Of a DNA stretch of 64,000 bases, positions 19,145-26,874 are shown one piece after another. The number at the start of each line of letters is the position of its first letter. Within the stretch, counting starts at the first letter, position 1. The position numbers and the translations under genes were made by a program. The notes below the pieces were generated by a model that saw nothing but the letters and a program-made list of their open reading frames with translations, did no database searches and had not been told where the DNA came from. The DNA is from Desulfarculus baarsii DSM 2075 (GTDB lineage: Bacteria; Desulfobacterota; Desulfarculia; Desulfarculales; Desulfarculaceae), in contig NC_014365.1 of NCBI RefSeq assembly GCF_000143965.1, forward strand, positions 3,499,501 to 3,563,500, read 5' to 3'.

Positions 19145-19834
19145 CTATTTGCCCTTTTTCTTGCGGAAGGGGAAGCCCTTCATCAACGTGTTCATGCCGA
19201 TATCGGCAAACTGCGCCACCGAAAACCACTGCACGCCGTGCTGGGCGTACTCTTCGATGTTGAGCCAGTTGTCGGTCAGCGGCTGTTGGGCTTGGTCGAA
19301 GTTGCCCGTCCACAGCAGCGAACCGTCGGCGCTGGTGACCAGGGCCAGCTCGAAAGTCACCGCCGCCGGCCGCTCGGCGGCCAAGGGCCCGCCCACCCGC
19401 TCTTGCCAGCGATAGACCGCCCCCACCAGCACGGCGTCGACCTTGAGCCGGCGGCCGATGTCGGCGATGTCCTGGCGGTCGGCCAACCAGACGTCGCGGC
19501 CCAGCGCCTCGCGGGCCACCAGGCCGGTCTGGTCGGCGGAGACAAACGGCAATTCGCAGTATTTGTCCAGGTTCTTTTCCAGCAGCCTGTCGAGGATGCG
19601 CGGGGCCTCGGCCGGCACGTCGGAGGCGTTGAAGCAGCCGCCGGTGATGGCGCAAGTGGCCTCGGGCTTGTCGGGGTTGTCGGGCTGGGCGATGATGAAG
19701 GGCATCACGGCCAGGCGCTCGAAGCCCTTTTTCTCGCGGGGCGAAAGGCCCTTGGCCTTGGGCTGGCAGCCAACGGCCAACACCATGGCCAGCATGAGCG
19801 TGGCGGCGATCAGGATATTTTTGCTGCGGCTCAT
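19145..19834 (-). CDS. Lipoprotein with CsgG/TolB-N-like features, function unknown
   Basis: The 229-residue product begins with a lipoprotein signal: hydrophobic stretch IAATLMLAMVLAVGC, with the lipobox LAVGC at about residues 19-23. The mature part (RLAVMPFIIAQPDN, then DRQDIADIGRRLKVDAVLVGAVYRW) resembles the fold shared by CsgG- and GNA1162-type lipoproteins, in which a regulated A-domain feeds envelope assembly. This is a weak, pattern-level resemblance. ATG at 19834 has an AAGGGG site. It is convergent with the HD-GYP gene. Confidence 0.65.
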   Translation of the reverse strand: MSRSKNILIAATLMLAMVLAVGCQPKAKGLSPREKKGFERLAVMPFIIAQPDNPDKPEATCAITGGCFNASDVPAEAPRILDRLLEKNLDKYCELPFVSADQTGLVAREALGRDVWLADRQDIADIGRRLKVDAVLVGAVYRWQERVGGPLAAERPAAVTFELALVTSADGSLLWTGNFDQAQQPLTDNWLNIEEYAQHGVQWFSVAQFADIGMNTLMKGFPFRKKKGK

Positions 19835-20030
19835 CACATCCCCTTTTTCGTTTGCGGTGGTCGCGGGCTGGCCGCCCGGCGGCGGATTCTTGGCGTCGTC
19901 GAGGTTCGGCGGCCGCGCCCACGGCCCGCCGAAACACGTTATAGCATGGTTTTAGCATCGTCGGCCGACGCACGGAAGCATTTTCACGACGATGGCCGTG
20001 GCCGCGCGGCGACGGCGCGAGCCTGGGGCC

Positions 20031-20059
20031 TTGCTTCGCGCCGGGCCTTGGCCCACAAT
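20031..20059 (+). promoter_or_regulatory. Possible promoter for gnd
   Basis: TTGCTT (20031-20036), 17 bases, CACAAT (20054-20059), 46 bases before the gnd ATG. The 271-base divergent gap (19835-20105) shows no coding sequence. A TATAAC on the minus strand (19938-19943) could serve the lipoprotein, but without a good -35. Confidence 0.35.
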
Positions 20060-20105
20060 GACCAGACAAGGCTGGCTTCCGCCCGGCCCACGAAAGGAGC
20101 GCGCC

Positions 20106-21017
20106 ATGCAGATCGGCATGATCGGCCTGGGCCGCATGGGCCTGAACATGGCCCGCCGCCTGGCCAGGGGCGGCCACCAGGTGGTGGCCCACAATCGCAC
20201 CCCCCAGAAAGCCCTCGATTTCGCCGTGCGGGAAGGCGGCCTGGCCGCCGGTTCGTTGGACGAACTGGCCGCCTTGCTGCGCCCGCCGCGCGTGGTCTGG
20301 CTGATGCTGCCGGCCGAGGCCGTCGACCAGGCCATCGCCGGGCTGGCCGCCGTGCTGGAGCCCGGCGACCTGGTGGTCGAGGGCGGCAACAGCCATTACA
20401 AGCTCGACGGGCCCCGGGCGGCGCTGTTGGCCGCGCGAGGCGTCGATTACCTGGACGCCGGGGTCAGCGGCGGGGTCTGGGGCCTGGAGGAAGGCTATTG
20501 CCTGATGGTGGGCGGCTCGGCCGAAGGCTTCGCGCGCCTGACGCCGGCGCTGGAAAGCCTGGCCCCGGCGGGCGGCTATCTGCGCGTGGGCCCGGTGGGC
20601 AGCGGGCATTTTGTCAAGATGATCCACAACGGCGTTGAATACGGCATGATGCAGGCCTACGCCGAGGGCTTCGAGCTGATGAAGGCCGGGCCCTTTGCCG
20701 CCGAATGCGACTTTCGGGCCATCTGCGAGCTGTGGCAACGGGGCTCGGTGGTGCGGTCGTGGCTTTTGGAGCTGCTGGGCCGGGCCTTTGCCGCCGACCC
20801 GCGGCTGGAGGAGGTGGGCGGCTGGGTGGACGACTCGGGCGAGGGCCGTTGGACGGTGGAGTTGGCCGTGGAGACGGCCACCAACGCGCCGGTGCTGACG
20901 CTGGCGCTGATGAATCGCTTCCGCTCGCGGCAAAGCGAGGCCTTCGGCGACAAGGTGCTGGCGGCGCTACGCGAGCAGTTCGGCGGCCACGCCGTCAAGA
21001 GGCCGGGCCAGGGTTGA
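20106..21017 (+). CDS. gnd: 6-phosphogluconate dehydrogenase, short (NAD-type) form
   Basis: This enzyme oxidatively decarboxylates 6-phosphogluconate to ribulose 5-phosphate. The 303-residue product is the short YqeC/GndA-like form rather than the long GndA of about 470 residues. It has an N-terminal Rossmann fold (MQIGMIGLGRMGLNMARRL), the substrate-binding DAGVSGGVWGLEEGY and the catalytic GSGHFVKMIHNGVEYGMMQ, with Lys and Asn in place. An AAGGAG site precedes the ATG. The next gene converges with it. Confidence 0.93.
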   Translation: MQIGMIGLGRMGLNMARRLARGGHQVVAHNRTPQKALDFAVREGGLAAGSLDELAALLRPPRVVWLMLPAEAVDQAIAGLAAVLEPGDLVVEGGNSHYKLDGPRAALLAARGVDYLDAGVSGGVWGLEEGYCLMVGGSAEGFARLTPALESLAPAGGYLRVGPVGSGHFVKMIHNGVEYGMMQAYAEGFELMKAGPFAAECDFRAICELWQRGSVVRSWLLELLGRAFAADPRLEEVGGWVDDSGEGRWTVELAVETATNAPVLTLALMNRFRSRQSEAFGDKVLAALREQFGGHAVKRPGQG

Positions 21018-21019
21018 AA

Positions 21020-22138
21020 TCAGCGCCGCGCCAGGCGCTGGGCCAGGCCGATCAGCGGCCGCTCCATAACGTGGTAGACCACGAAGGCCGAACCGATGGA
21101 CGCCGCCACGAACAGCAAAAAATAGATATCGGCCGCCCAGGCCGGCAGGGCCCAGCGCCCGGCCGCGAAATAAACGCGGTGAACGTATTGAAAAATCGCC
21201 ACCCAGATGAAGTGGACCAGATAGACCGAATACGATATGTCGCCCAGCCTGGTCAGCGCCGCCACCAGGCCCCTGGCCGACCGACCCAGGCGCGCGCGGT
21301 CGGTCAGCCATTGCAGGCCGATGATCAAAAGCGCCGCGCCCGGCCCCAGCAGGCAGAGCTCCAGCGCGCGCATGACCAGATGGCCCCAGGCCTTGCCGTG
21401 GTTGAGCTTGGCGTAGGCCATCAGCGCCAGCAGGGCCAGCCCGCCCAGCAAATGCCACGGGCCGGATTTTTTACTCCAGCGTTCCTTGGTGAGGTATAGC
21501 GCGCAGCCCAGCACGAAATAGCAGTTGAGGTGCGACGTGAGGTGATAGTCGAACACCGCCGGGATCATGCCGAAAAGCGGTAGAACAACCTCGCGGACGA
21601 CGCCGACCACCGCCGACAGGGCCAGCAGCCACACCGCCGCCCGAAACGAAAAGAGCGCCGTCCCAAGGCCCATAACCAGATAGAAAATGACCTCGTGCTC
21701 CAGGGTCCAGCCCGGATCAAGCATGGGGGCTCGGCATTGGGGTATCAGCAGCATCGACTTGATTAAGTATTCGAAATCATATCCTAATTTATATGGTGGC
21801 GCCTGTCGGTGCAAGAGATAGACCAACCCATAGACCACCGTGCAGAGCATGTAGAGCGGATAAATGCGCAGGCCCCGCTTGATCAGATACGGCCGCAGGG
21901 AAAACGACGCCGAGCTGACCACGTGGGAGATGATGAAGCCGCTGATGACGAAAAAAATGTGCACGCCATATTGACCCGTCCCGAAAAAATAATAAAACGG
22001 CAAAAACAGGCCTTCGGGGAAACGGATCAGGACCATCTGCCCGTGGTGAAACACCACCACAAGCGCGGCGATGGCCCGGGCCATCTGGATGTACTGATAT
22101 TTTGTCGCCGGCGGGGCGGCGGCTCGCTGGTCGTTCAA
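21020..22138 (-). CDS. Acyltransferase 3 family membrane protein (OafA/YrhL-like)
   Basis: The 372-residue protein has about ten hydrophobic helices and the family features: RAIAALVVVFHHGQMV near the N-terminus with the catalytic His, FFVISGFIISHVV, and the WTLEHEVIFYLVMG segment. Members transfer acetyl or succinyl groups onto extracytoplasmic sugars such as O-antigen, exopolysaccharide or peptidoglycan. There is no attached SGNH domain. The start is probably TTG at 22138 with an AAAGGA site. No polysaccharide genes flank it, so the substrate is unknown. Confidence 0.88.
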   Translation of the reverse strand: MNDQRAAAPPATKYQYIQMARAIAALVVVFHHGQMVLIRFPEGLFLPFYYFFGTGQYGVHIFFVISGFIISHVVSSASFSLRPYLIKRGLRIYPLYMLCTVVYGLVYLLHRQAPPYKLGYDFEYLIKSMLLIPQCRAPMLDPGWTLEHEVIFYLVMGLGTALFSFRAAVWLLALSAVVGVVREVVLPLFGMIPAVFDYHLTSHLNCYFVLGCALYLTKERWSKKSGPWHLLGGLALLALMAYAKLNHGKAWGHLVMRALELCLLGPGAALLIIGLQWLTDRARLGRSARGLVAALTRLGDISYSVYLVHFIWVAIFQYVHRVYFAAGRWALPAWAADIYFLLFVAASIGSAFVVYHVMERPLIGLAQRLARR

Positions 22139-22267
22139 CGGCGATCCTTTGGCCAGCGCGGTGAAGCCAGGCCAAGGGCCGAAACGACCGTTGGCGCGTT
22201 GGCGGGCAAAACAGCGCCATCGGCCGGGCTGGCGGCGGCCGATGGCGTTTTCCCGCGCTGGTGCGGC

Positions 22268-24190
22268 CTAGAACTTGCGCCGCAAAAAGAGCATCGTCAG
22301 GTCGTCGAACTTCTCTGTCCCGGCGGTGTATTGGCCGTGACACTCGATGAGCGAGTCGATCATGGCCGGGGCGTCCAGGTCCGAACCAACCTGGGCGTAC
22401 CAATCCAGGGCCCGCTGCATGCCAAACATCTTGCCGTCGATGTCGATGGACTCGTCCAGGCCGTCGGTGAAGACCAGCATCGAGTCGCCGGGCTCCAGGG
22501 TGATGGTGCACTGCTCCAGTTCGATGCCTTCGAAAAAGCCCACGGCCATGCCCGGGATCTGCTCCATGCGCGAAACCGTCCCATCGGCCCGGCGCATCAT
22601 CGGCGCGGGGTGGCCGGCGCAGGTGTAGACCAACTCGCCCGTGGAGATGGCGTAAATGCCGTAAAACACGGTCACGAACATGCACATCTCGTTTTCGGGC
22701 ATGATCTGGGCGTTGACCTCGGCCAGGACATCGGCCGGCCGGCTGTAGTGCGCGGCGGCGTTTTTGATCAGCGTCCGGGCCACGGTCATGAACAGGGCCG
22801 CCGGCACGCCCTTGCCCGAAACGTCGCCGACCACCAGGCCCACGGTATCGGGGCTGAGCATGAAAAAGTCGTAGAAATCGCCGCCGACCTCGCGGGCCGG
22901 GATGGTCTTGGCGAACAGGTCCATCTCGGGCCGCTGGGGGAAGGCCGGATAGGTGCGGGGCAGGATCGATTGTTGGATCTGGTAGGCCGTGTCCAGTTCG
23001 CTCTGGATGCGCTCCTTGATGGCGGTGGTGGCGGTAAGTTCCTCGACGTGGCGGCGCAGGTCGGCCACCATGCGGTTGAAGCTTTCGGCCAGGTCGCCGA
23101 TCTCGTCGCCGGGGCGCACGTCGTCGACGGTGGTGGCCAGGTCGCCTTCGGCCAGATGGGCCGCCGCAGCCGAAAGCCGCCGTAGCGGGCTGGTCAGGCC
23201 CAGCACCAGCAGCCAGACCACCAGAAGCATGGCCGCCAGGCCGCCGAAGACGGTCATGGCCTGACGCTTGGCCAGTTCCCACACCGGGGCCATCACGTCA
23301 TCCTCGGGGATGACCACGCCAAAGCTCCAACCAGCGCCCTCCACCGGGGCGTAGGCCAGCCAGACGTCACGGCCGTCGAGGAAGCTTTTGACGCGCACCA
23401 ACCCCCGTTGGCCGCCGATCATCTTTTTGCCCAGGGCCCGCAGGTCGTCGCGGCCCGCGCCCTCGGCCAGCGAAAAGATGGTCTCGCGCATGACCCACTG
23501 GGCCTTGGGCGCGGCCAAAAAGCGGCCCGAGGCGCTGATGACGAAGGCGAAGCCGTTGCGGCCCACGGTCAAATCGGCCACCTGTCGCTCCAGCGATTGC
23601 AGCGAAACGTCGGCGGTGACCACGCCGCCGACCTGGCCGCCCTGCATCAACGGGGCCGAAAAGGTGCTCATCAGCACGTTGCCGCCGCCCTCGTCGAAGT
23701 AGGGCTCGCTCCACACCGGCCGCTTGAGCAGGGCCGGGATCTTGTACCAGTCCTGGTTGGGGTAGTCGTAGTCCGCGGAGTTGAGGTTGGATGTCTCTAT
23801 GCCGTTGGGCCCGCGGAAAAAGTAGGGACTATGCAGGCGCACGGCCGGGTCGTAGGAGTTGGGCGCGAAGGCCACGGCCATGCCAAAGACCTCGGGGGCC
23901 TTGGCCATGATCCGCTCGACCAGCTCGCGCAGATGCTCCAGGCTGGGTTTGGGCGTCAGCTCCAGGGCGGTGGCGGCCACCAACGGCCGGTCGGCCACCC
24001 TGGTCAGGCGCAGGGCCACCCGCGCGGCCTGGTGGCCGGCCATCATGGCCAACTCGGCGCTTTTGGCCTCCAACAGCGCGGCGCGGCCCTCGTGAAAGCT
24101 GATCACGCCCATGGCCGCGCCGATGGCCAGCACGCCGGCGGCCACGGACAAAACAAAACGGCTGCGCAGTTTCAGCACGCGGGGTCTCAT
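22268..24190 (-). CDS. Membrane sensor with Cache domain, HAMP and PP2C/SpoIIE-type phosphatase
   Basis: The 640-residue protein begins with a transmembrane helix (FVLSVAAGVLAIGAAMGVI), then a large double-Cache-like extracytoplasmic sensor (SYDPAVRLHSPYFFRG...QDWYKIPALLKRPVWSEPYFDEGGG). A second helix, a HAMP domain (SPLRRLSAAAAHLAEGDL) and a short coiled coil follow. The C-terminal SpoIIE/RsbU phosphatase has REVGGDFYDFF, VGDVSGKGVPAALFM and VFTDGLDESID with the metal-binding acids. RsbU-type enzymes dephosphorylate anti-anti-sigma factors; none is encoded nearby. ATG at 24190 has a GGAGG site at 8 bases and overlaps the upstream stop (ATGA), so it is co-translated with a periplasmic binding protein. 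Confidence 0.92.
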   Translation of the reverse strand: MRPRVLKLRSRFVLSVAAGVLAIGAAMGVISFHEGRAALLEAKSAELAMMAGHQAARVALRLTRVADRPLVAATALELTPKPSLEHLRELVERIMAKAPEVFGMAVAFAPNSYDPAVRLHSPYFFRGPNGIETSNLNSADYDYPNQDWYKIPALLKRPVWSEPYFDEGGGNVLMSTFSAPLMQGGQVGGVVTADVSLQSLERQVADLTVGRNGFAFVISASGRFLAAPKAQWVMRETIFSLAEGAGRDDLRALGKKMIGGQRGLVRVKSFLDGRDVWLAYAPVEGAGWSFGVVIPEDDVMAPVWELAKRQAMTVFGGLAAMLLVVWLLVLGLTSPLRRLSAAAAHLAEGDLATTVDDVRPGDEIGDLAESFNRMVADLRRHVEELTATTAIKERIQSELDTAYQIQQSILPRTYPAFPQRPEMDLFAKTIPAREVGGDFYDFFMLSPDTVGLVVGDVSGKGVPAALFMTVARTLIKNAAAHYSRPADVLAEVNAQIMPENEMCMFVTVFYGIYAISTGELVYTCAGHPAPMMRRADGTVSRMEQIPGMAVGFFEGIELEQCTITLEPGDSMLVFTDGLDESIDIDGKMFGMQRALDWYAQVGSDLDAPAMIDSLIECHGQYTAGTEKFDDLTMLFLRRKF

Positions 24191-25200
24191 TGATCGGTCC
24201 TCCAGGCCGGGATAGCGAAACTTTCCCACGAGACGCCACGCTCCAGCAGCCCCTGCTCACGCAGGCTGCGGCCGGTTTGCTGAAAGGCCTCGGGGTCGAG
24301 CCGGCCCATGTTTTTGGGGCCGCCGGCTGGTTCGATGAGTTTGCGCATGGCCGTCAGCATCCATTGCTGATGGCTTTGGTTGGTGGCTTGCTTTTGGGCC
24401 TCCACCCGCGCCATGACCGCCCGCAAGGCCTCCTCGGGGCGCTCGAAGGCCAAGCGCCAACCGGCCAGGCTGGCCTGGGTGAAACGGCGGCACACATCTG
24501 GCTTGTCGCGCCAGGTCGAGGCCAGGCAGTAGAGGCCGTCCTCGGGGAAACTCAGGCCGGCCTCGTTGGCGTCGAAGACGATCATTTCGTCGAAATCCAC
24601 ACCGGCCTGGTAGAGCGCGTGGTATTCGTTGTAGCGCATGGCCGAGACCGCCGCCGCCGCGCCCGAGGTGAGCAGGGCCACCGTCGAGCCCTGGAGCGTC
24701 TCATCGGCCTGGACGCCGTGTTTTTTCAGCAGCGCCCGGGGGGCCAGCGACAGGTAGGCGCCCCACAGGCCCACCAATCGGCCGTTGAGGTCGGCGATCT
24801 TTTTGACGCCAAAACCGGCCCTGGCCACCAGAATGACCGATGACTGCTGAACGATCTGGGCCAGGTTGACCACCGGCAAGCCACGGTCGCGCCAGGCCAT
24901 GGCCGCTGAAAGCCAGGCCACGGCGAAATCGCAACGGTCCTCGCCCAGCCTGGCCAGCGGGTCGAGGCCCGGCCCACCGGACAAAAACTCCACATCCAGC
25001 CCGGCCTGGCGGTAGAGGCCATGATCCTGGGCCATGTAGAGCCCGGCGAACTGGGCCTGATGCACCCACATCAACTGGAGGCGGACCTTGTCGGCCGCCC
25101 GCGCCTGACCGGCCAGCGACAGCGCCGCCAGGGTCAGCAGCGCCCCGGCGATGATTTTTTTGGCGGCCCCCACGGCCCGGCGATCAGTAAAAATCCGCAC
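24187..25200 (-). CDS. NMT1/THI5-like periplasmic substrate-binding protein
   Basis: The mature part matches ABC-type binding proteins of the NMT1/SsuA class: KVRLQLMWVHQAQFAGLYMAQDHGLYRQAGLDVEF, a GGPGLDPLARL turn and DLNGRLVGLWG. A signal peptide (AAKKIIAGALLTLAALSLAGQARA) precedes it. The start is uncertain: the GTG at 25200 behind GAGGGG is favoured (337 residues). No permease or ATPase gene is adjacent. Instead the stop overlaps the start of the Cache-HAMP-PP2C gene, so the protein may present a ligand to that sensor. Related proteins bind pyrimidines, sulfonates or nitrate. Confidence 0.85.
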   Translation of the reverse strand: MRIFTDRRAVGAAKKIIAGALLTLAALSLAGQARAADKVRLQLMWVHQAQFAGLYMAQDHGLYRQAGLDVEFLSGGPGLDPLARLGEDRCDFAVAWLSAAMAWRDRGLPVVNLAQIVQQSSVILVARAGFGVKKIADLNGRLVGLWGAYLSLAPRALLKKHGVQADETLQGSTVALLTSGAAAAVSAMRYNEYHALYQAGVDFDEMIVFDANEAGLSFPEDGLYCLASTWRDKPDVCRRFTQASLAGWRLAFERPEEALRAVMARVEAQKQATNQSHQQWMLTAMRKLIEPAGGPKNMGRLDPEAFQQTGRSLREQGLLERGVSWESFAIPAWRTDQ

Positions 25201-25245
25201 ATCCCCTCGCGATCGCGCCCGGGGCCAATACCCCAAGGTTTTCCC

Positions 25246-25274
25246 ACAATAAACCATAAGCCCTTCACTGTCGA
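25246..25274 (-). promoter_or_regulatory. Possible promoter for the binding-protein/phosphatase pair
   Basis: Minus strand TCGACA (25269-25274), 17 bases, TATTGT (25246-25251), about 45 bases before the GTG at 25200. It is divergent from the promoter of the next lipoprotein gene. Confidence 0.4.
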
Positions 25275-25355
25275 GGATTTGCGAGCGCCCCACGGCGCAA
25301 GCCGCGCAAAATGTCGGCGAGCGGCGTCCGGCGCTCGGAAGGCCGCGCGCCGCCC

Positions 25356-25385
25356 TTGGCAACCCCTGGGTGGCTGGTATATATT
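25356..25385 (+). promoter_or_regulatory. Promoter for lipoprotein gene at 25413
   Basis: TTGGCA (25356-25361) followed after 16-18 bases by an AT-rich TATATATT block (25378-25385), 28 bases before the ATG. A GGGAGGG ribosome site lies between. Confidence 0.5.
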
Positions 25386-25412
25386 TTGTGGCGCAAAGGG
25401 AGGGCATGGCCG

Positions 25413-26177
25413 ATGTTTTCGCGCCCCATCCACAAATTCCTCAACCGCCTGGCCCTGGTCGCCGCCCTGGTCGCCGCCCTGGCCGGTTGTCAGCAGGACG
25501 GCGCCGGCGGCACCGGCTCCCAAGAGCTGGCCCAGCAACTGCGCCAGGCCGTGGGCATCCTCGACAGCTCCCTGCCCGACGGGGCCATCAAGCTCGAACA
25601 CCGCCAGGTGCGCAGCGGCATGCAAAACCCCGATTCGCCCCTGTTGATCATCCCCATCACCATCACCGAAAAACGCCGCTTCGAGAAAAACCACGGCCGC
25701 AAATGGACGCCCCTGGACGGGCTGAAGGACATGGAGGAAAACGGCCCGCCGCCCAACAGCGTCGAAGTGCACGAGATGACCGAACTCTGGGCCCTGTTCA
25801 TCGACTACGACCGCAAGCTCGACGGCCAGACCATCGTCTTCAACTGGCTCTACGGCCTGGACAACAAGCCCTACGCCGAGCCCGTCAGCGTCACCGTGCG
25901 CCGGCACGGCGACTTCCCCTACCCCGTGGCCTGGTCCTATTGCTGGTCCGACCCGGCCAGCGGCGCGCAACTGGTGCGCGGCCTGGGCCTGCGCACCCTG
26001 GTCAACACCAGCGACTGGGCCGCCTCGCGCTGCTATGGCCCGCGCCTGGTGCGCGTGCAGGATTTCAAGGCCATGTTCAAGGAGAAAAACGGCCAGCTCA
26101 AGGTCTTGCCTGGCGAAACGATCATGGCCGAAAGCGGCGTCGACCTCACCGAACCCGGCGTGCAGGTGGTCGAATAG
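25413..26177 (+). CDS. Putative lipoprotein, function unknown
   Basis: The 254-residue protein starts MFSRPIHKFLNRLALVAALVAALAGCQQ, a lipoprotein signal with lipobox LAGC at about residues 22-25. The mature domain is soluble and tryptophan/tyrosine-rich (IFNWLYGLDNKPYAEPVSVTVRR, YPVAWSYCWSDPASG). I do not recognise a family. A GGGAGGG site lies 8 bases before the ATG. It stands alone between a divergent binding-protein gene and pabA. Confidence 0.65.
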   Translation: MFSRPIHKFLNRLALVAALVAALAGCQQDGAGGTGSQELAQQLRQAVGILDSSLPDGAIKLEHRQVRSGMQNPDSPLLIIPITITEKRRFEKNHGRKWTPLDGLKDMEENGPPPNSVEVHEMTELWALFIDYDRKLDGQTIVFNWLYGLDNKPYAEPVSVTVRRHGDFPYPVAWSYCWSDPASGAQLVRGLGLRTLVNTSDWAASRCYGPRLVRVQDFKAMFKEKNGQLKVLPGETIMAESGVDLTEPGVQVVE

Positions 26178-26217
26178 GGCCTTTGGCCGCACGAAGGGGC
26201 TCGATCCCTATTCGCCC

Positions 26218-26246
26218 TTGACCTGAAGCGGACCTCGGGTTAGCTT
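26218..26246 (+). promoter_or_regulatory. Promoter for pabA-pabBC
   Basis: TTGACC (26218-26223), 17 bases, TAGCTT (26241-26246), 34 bases before the pabA ATG. Confidence 0.5.
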
Positions 26247-26280
26247 TGCGGCTGATTTTTCGCCACCACGAGGTCGGCCC

Positions 26281-26874
26281 ATGCCCCGCATGCTGATGAT
26301 CGACAATTACGACTCGTTCACCTTCAACTTGGTGCAGCTTTTCCTGGGCCTGGGCCTGGAGGTGCTGGTGCGCCGCGCCGACAAGATCGCCGTGGCCGAG
26401 GCCGAGGCCCTGGGCGTCGATTACGTGGTGATCAGCCCCGGCCCCAAGGATCCGCGCCACGCCGGGGTCTCGGTGGAGCTGATCGCCGCCCTGCATCAAC
26501 GCCTGCCCATCCTGGGCGTGTGCCTGGGCATGCAGTGCCTCAACGAGGCCTTTGGCGGCCGCACCGAACGCGCGCCCCTGCCGGTCCACGGCAAGACCAG
26601 CCTGGTCCGACACCAGGGCCGGGGCGTTTTCGCCGGGCTGCCCAGCCCCTTTTTGGCCGCGCGCTATCACTCGCTGATGACCGTGCCGGCCGGCCAGGCC
26701 CTGGAGGTGACCGCCGTCAGCGACGACGGGGTGATCATGGGCCTGCAACACCGCCACGGCCTGCTGCACGGCGTGCAGTTTCATCCCGAGAGCTTCTTGA
26801 CCGAGCACGGCCGGGCCCTGGCGGCCAATTTTCTGCGTTTGGGCCCCTGGCGCGACGAGGCCGGCCATGCTTGA
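26281..26874 (+). CDS. pabA: Aminodeoxychorismate synthase glutamine amidotransferase subunit
   Basis: The 197-residue class-I amidotransferase supplies ammonia from glutamine to the chorismate-amination partner. It has MLMIDNYDSFTFNLVQ, the oxyanion strand VVISPGPKDP, the nucleophile in LGVCLGMQCLNEAFGG, and the His/Glu of GVQFHPESF. It overlaps the pabB-pabC gene by 8 bases. That partner carries the PabB-type lysine, so this copy serves p-aminobenzoate rather than tryptophan. The paralogue trpG lies at 56381-56965. Confidence 0.93.
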   Translation: MPRMLMIDNYDSFTFNLVQLFLGLGLEVLVRRADKIAVAEAEALGVDYVVISPGPKDPRHAGVSVELIAALHQRLPILGVCLGMQCLNEAFGGRTERAPLPVHGKTSLVRHQGRGVFAGLPSPFLAARYHSLMTVPAGQALEVTAVSDDGVIMGLQHRHGLLHGVQFHPESFLTEHGRALAANFLRLGPWRDEAGHA

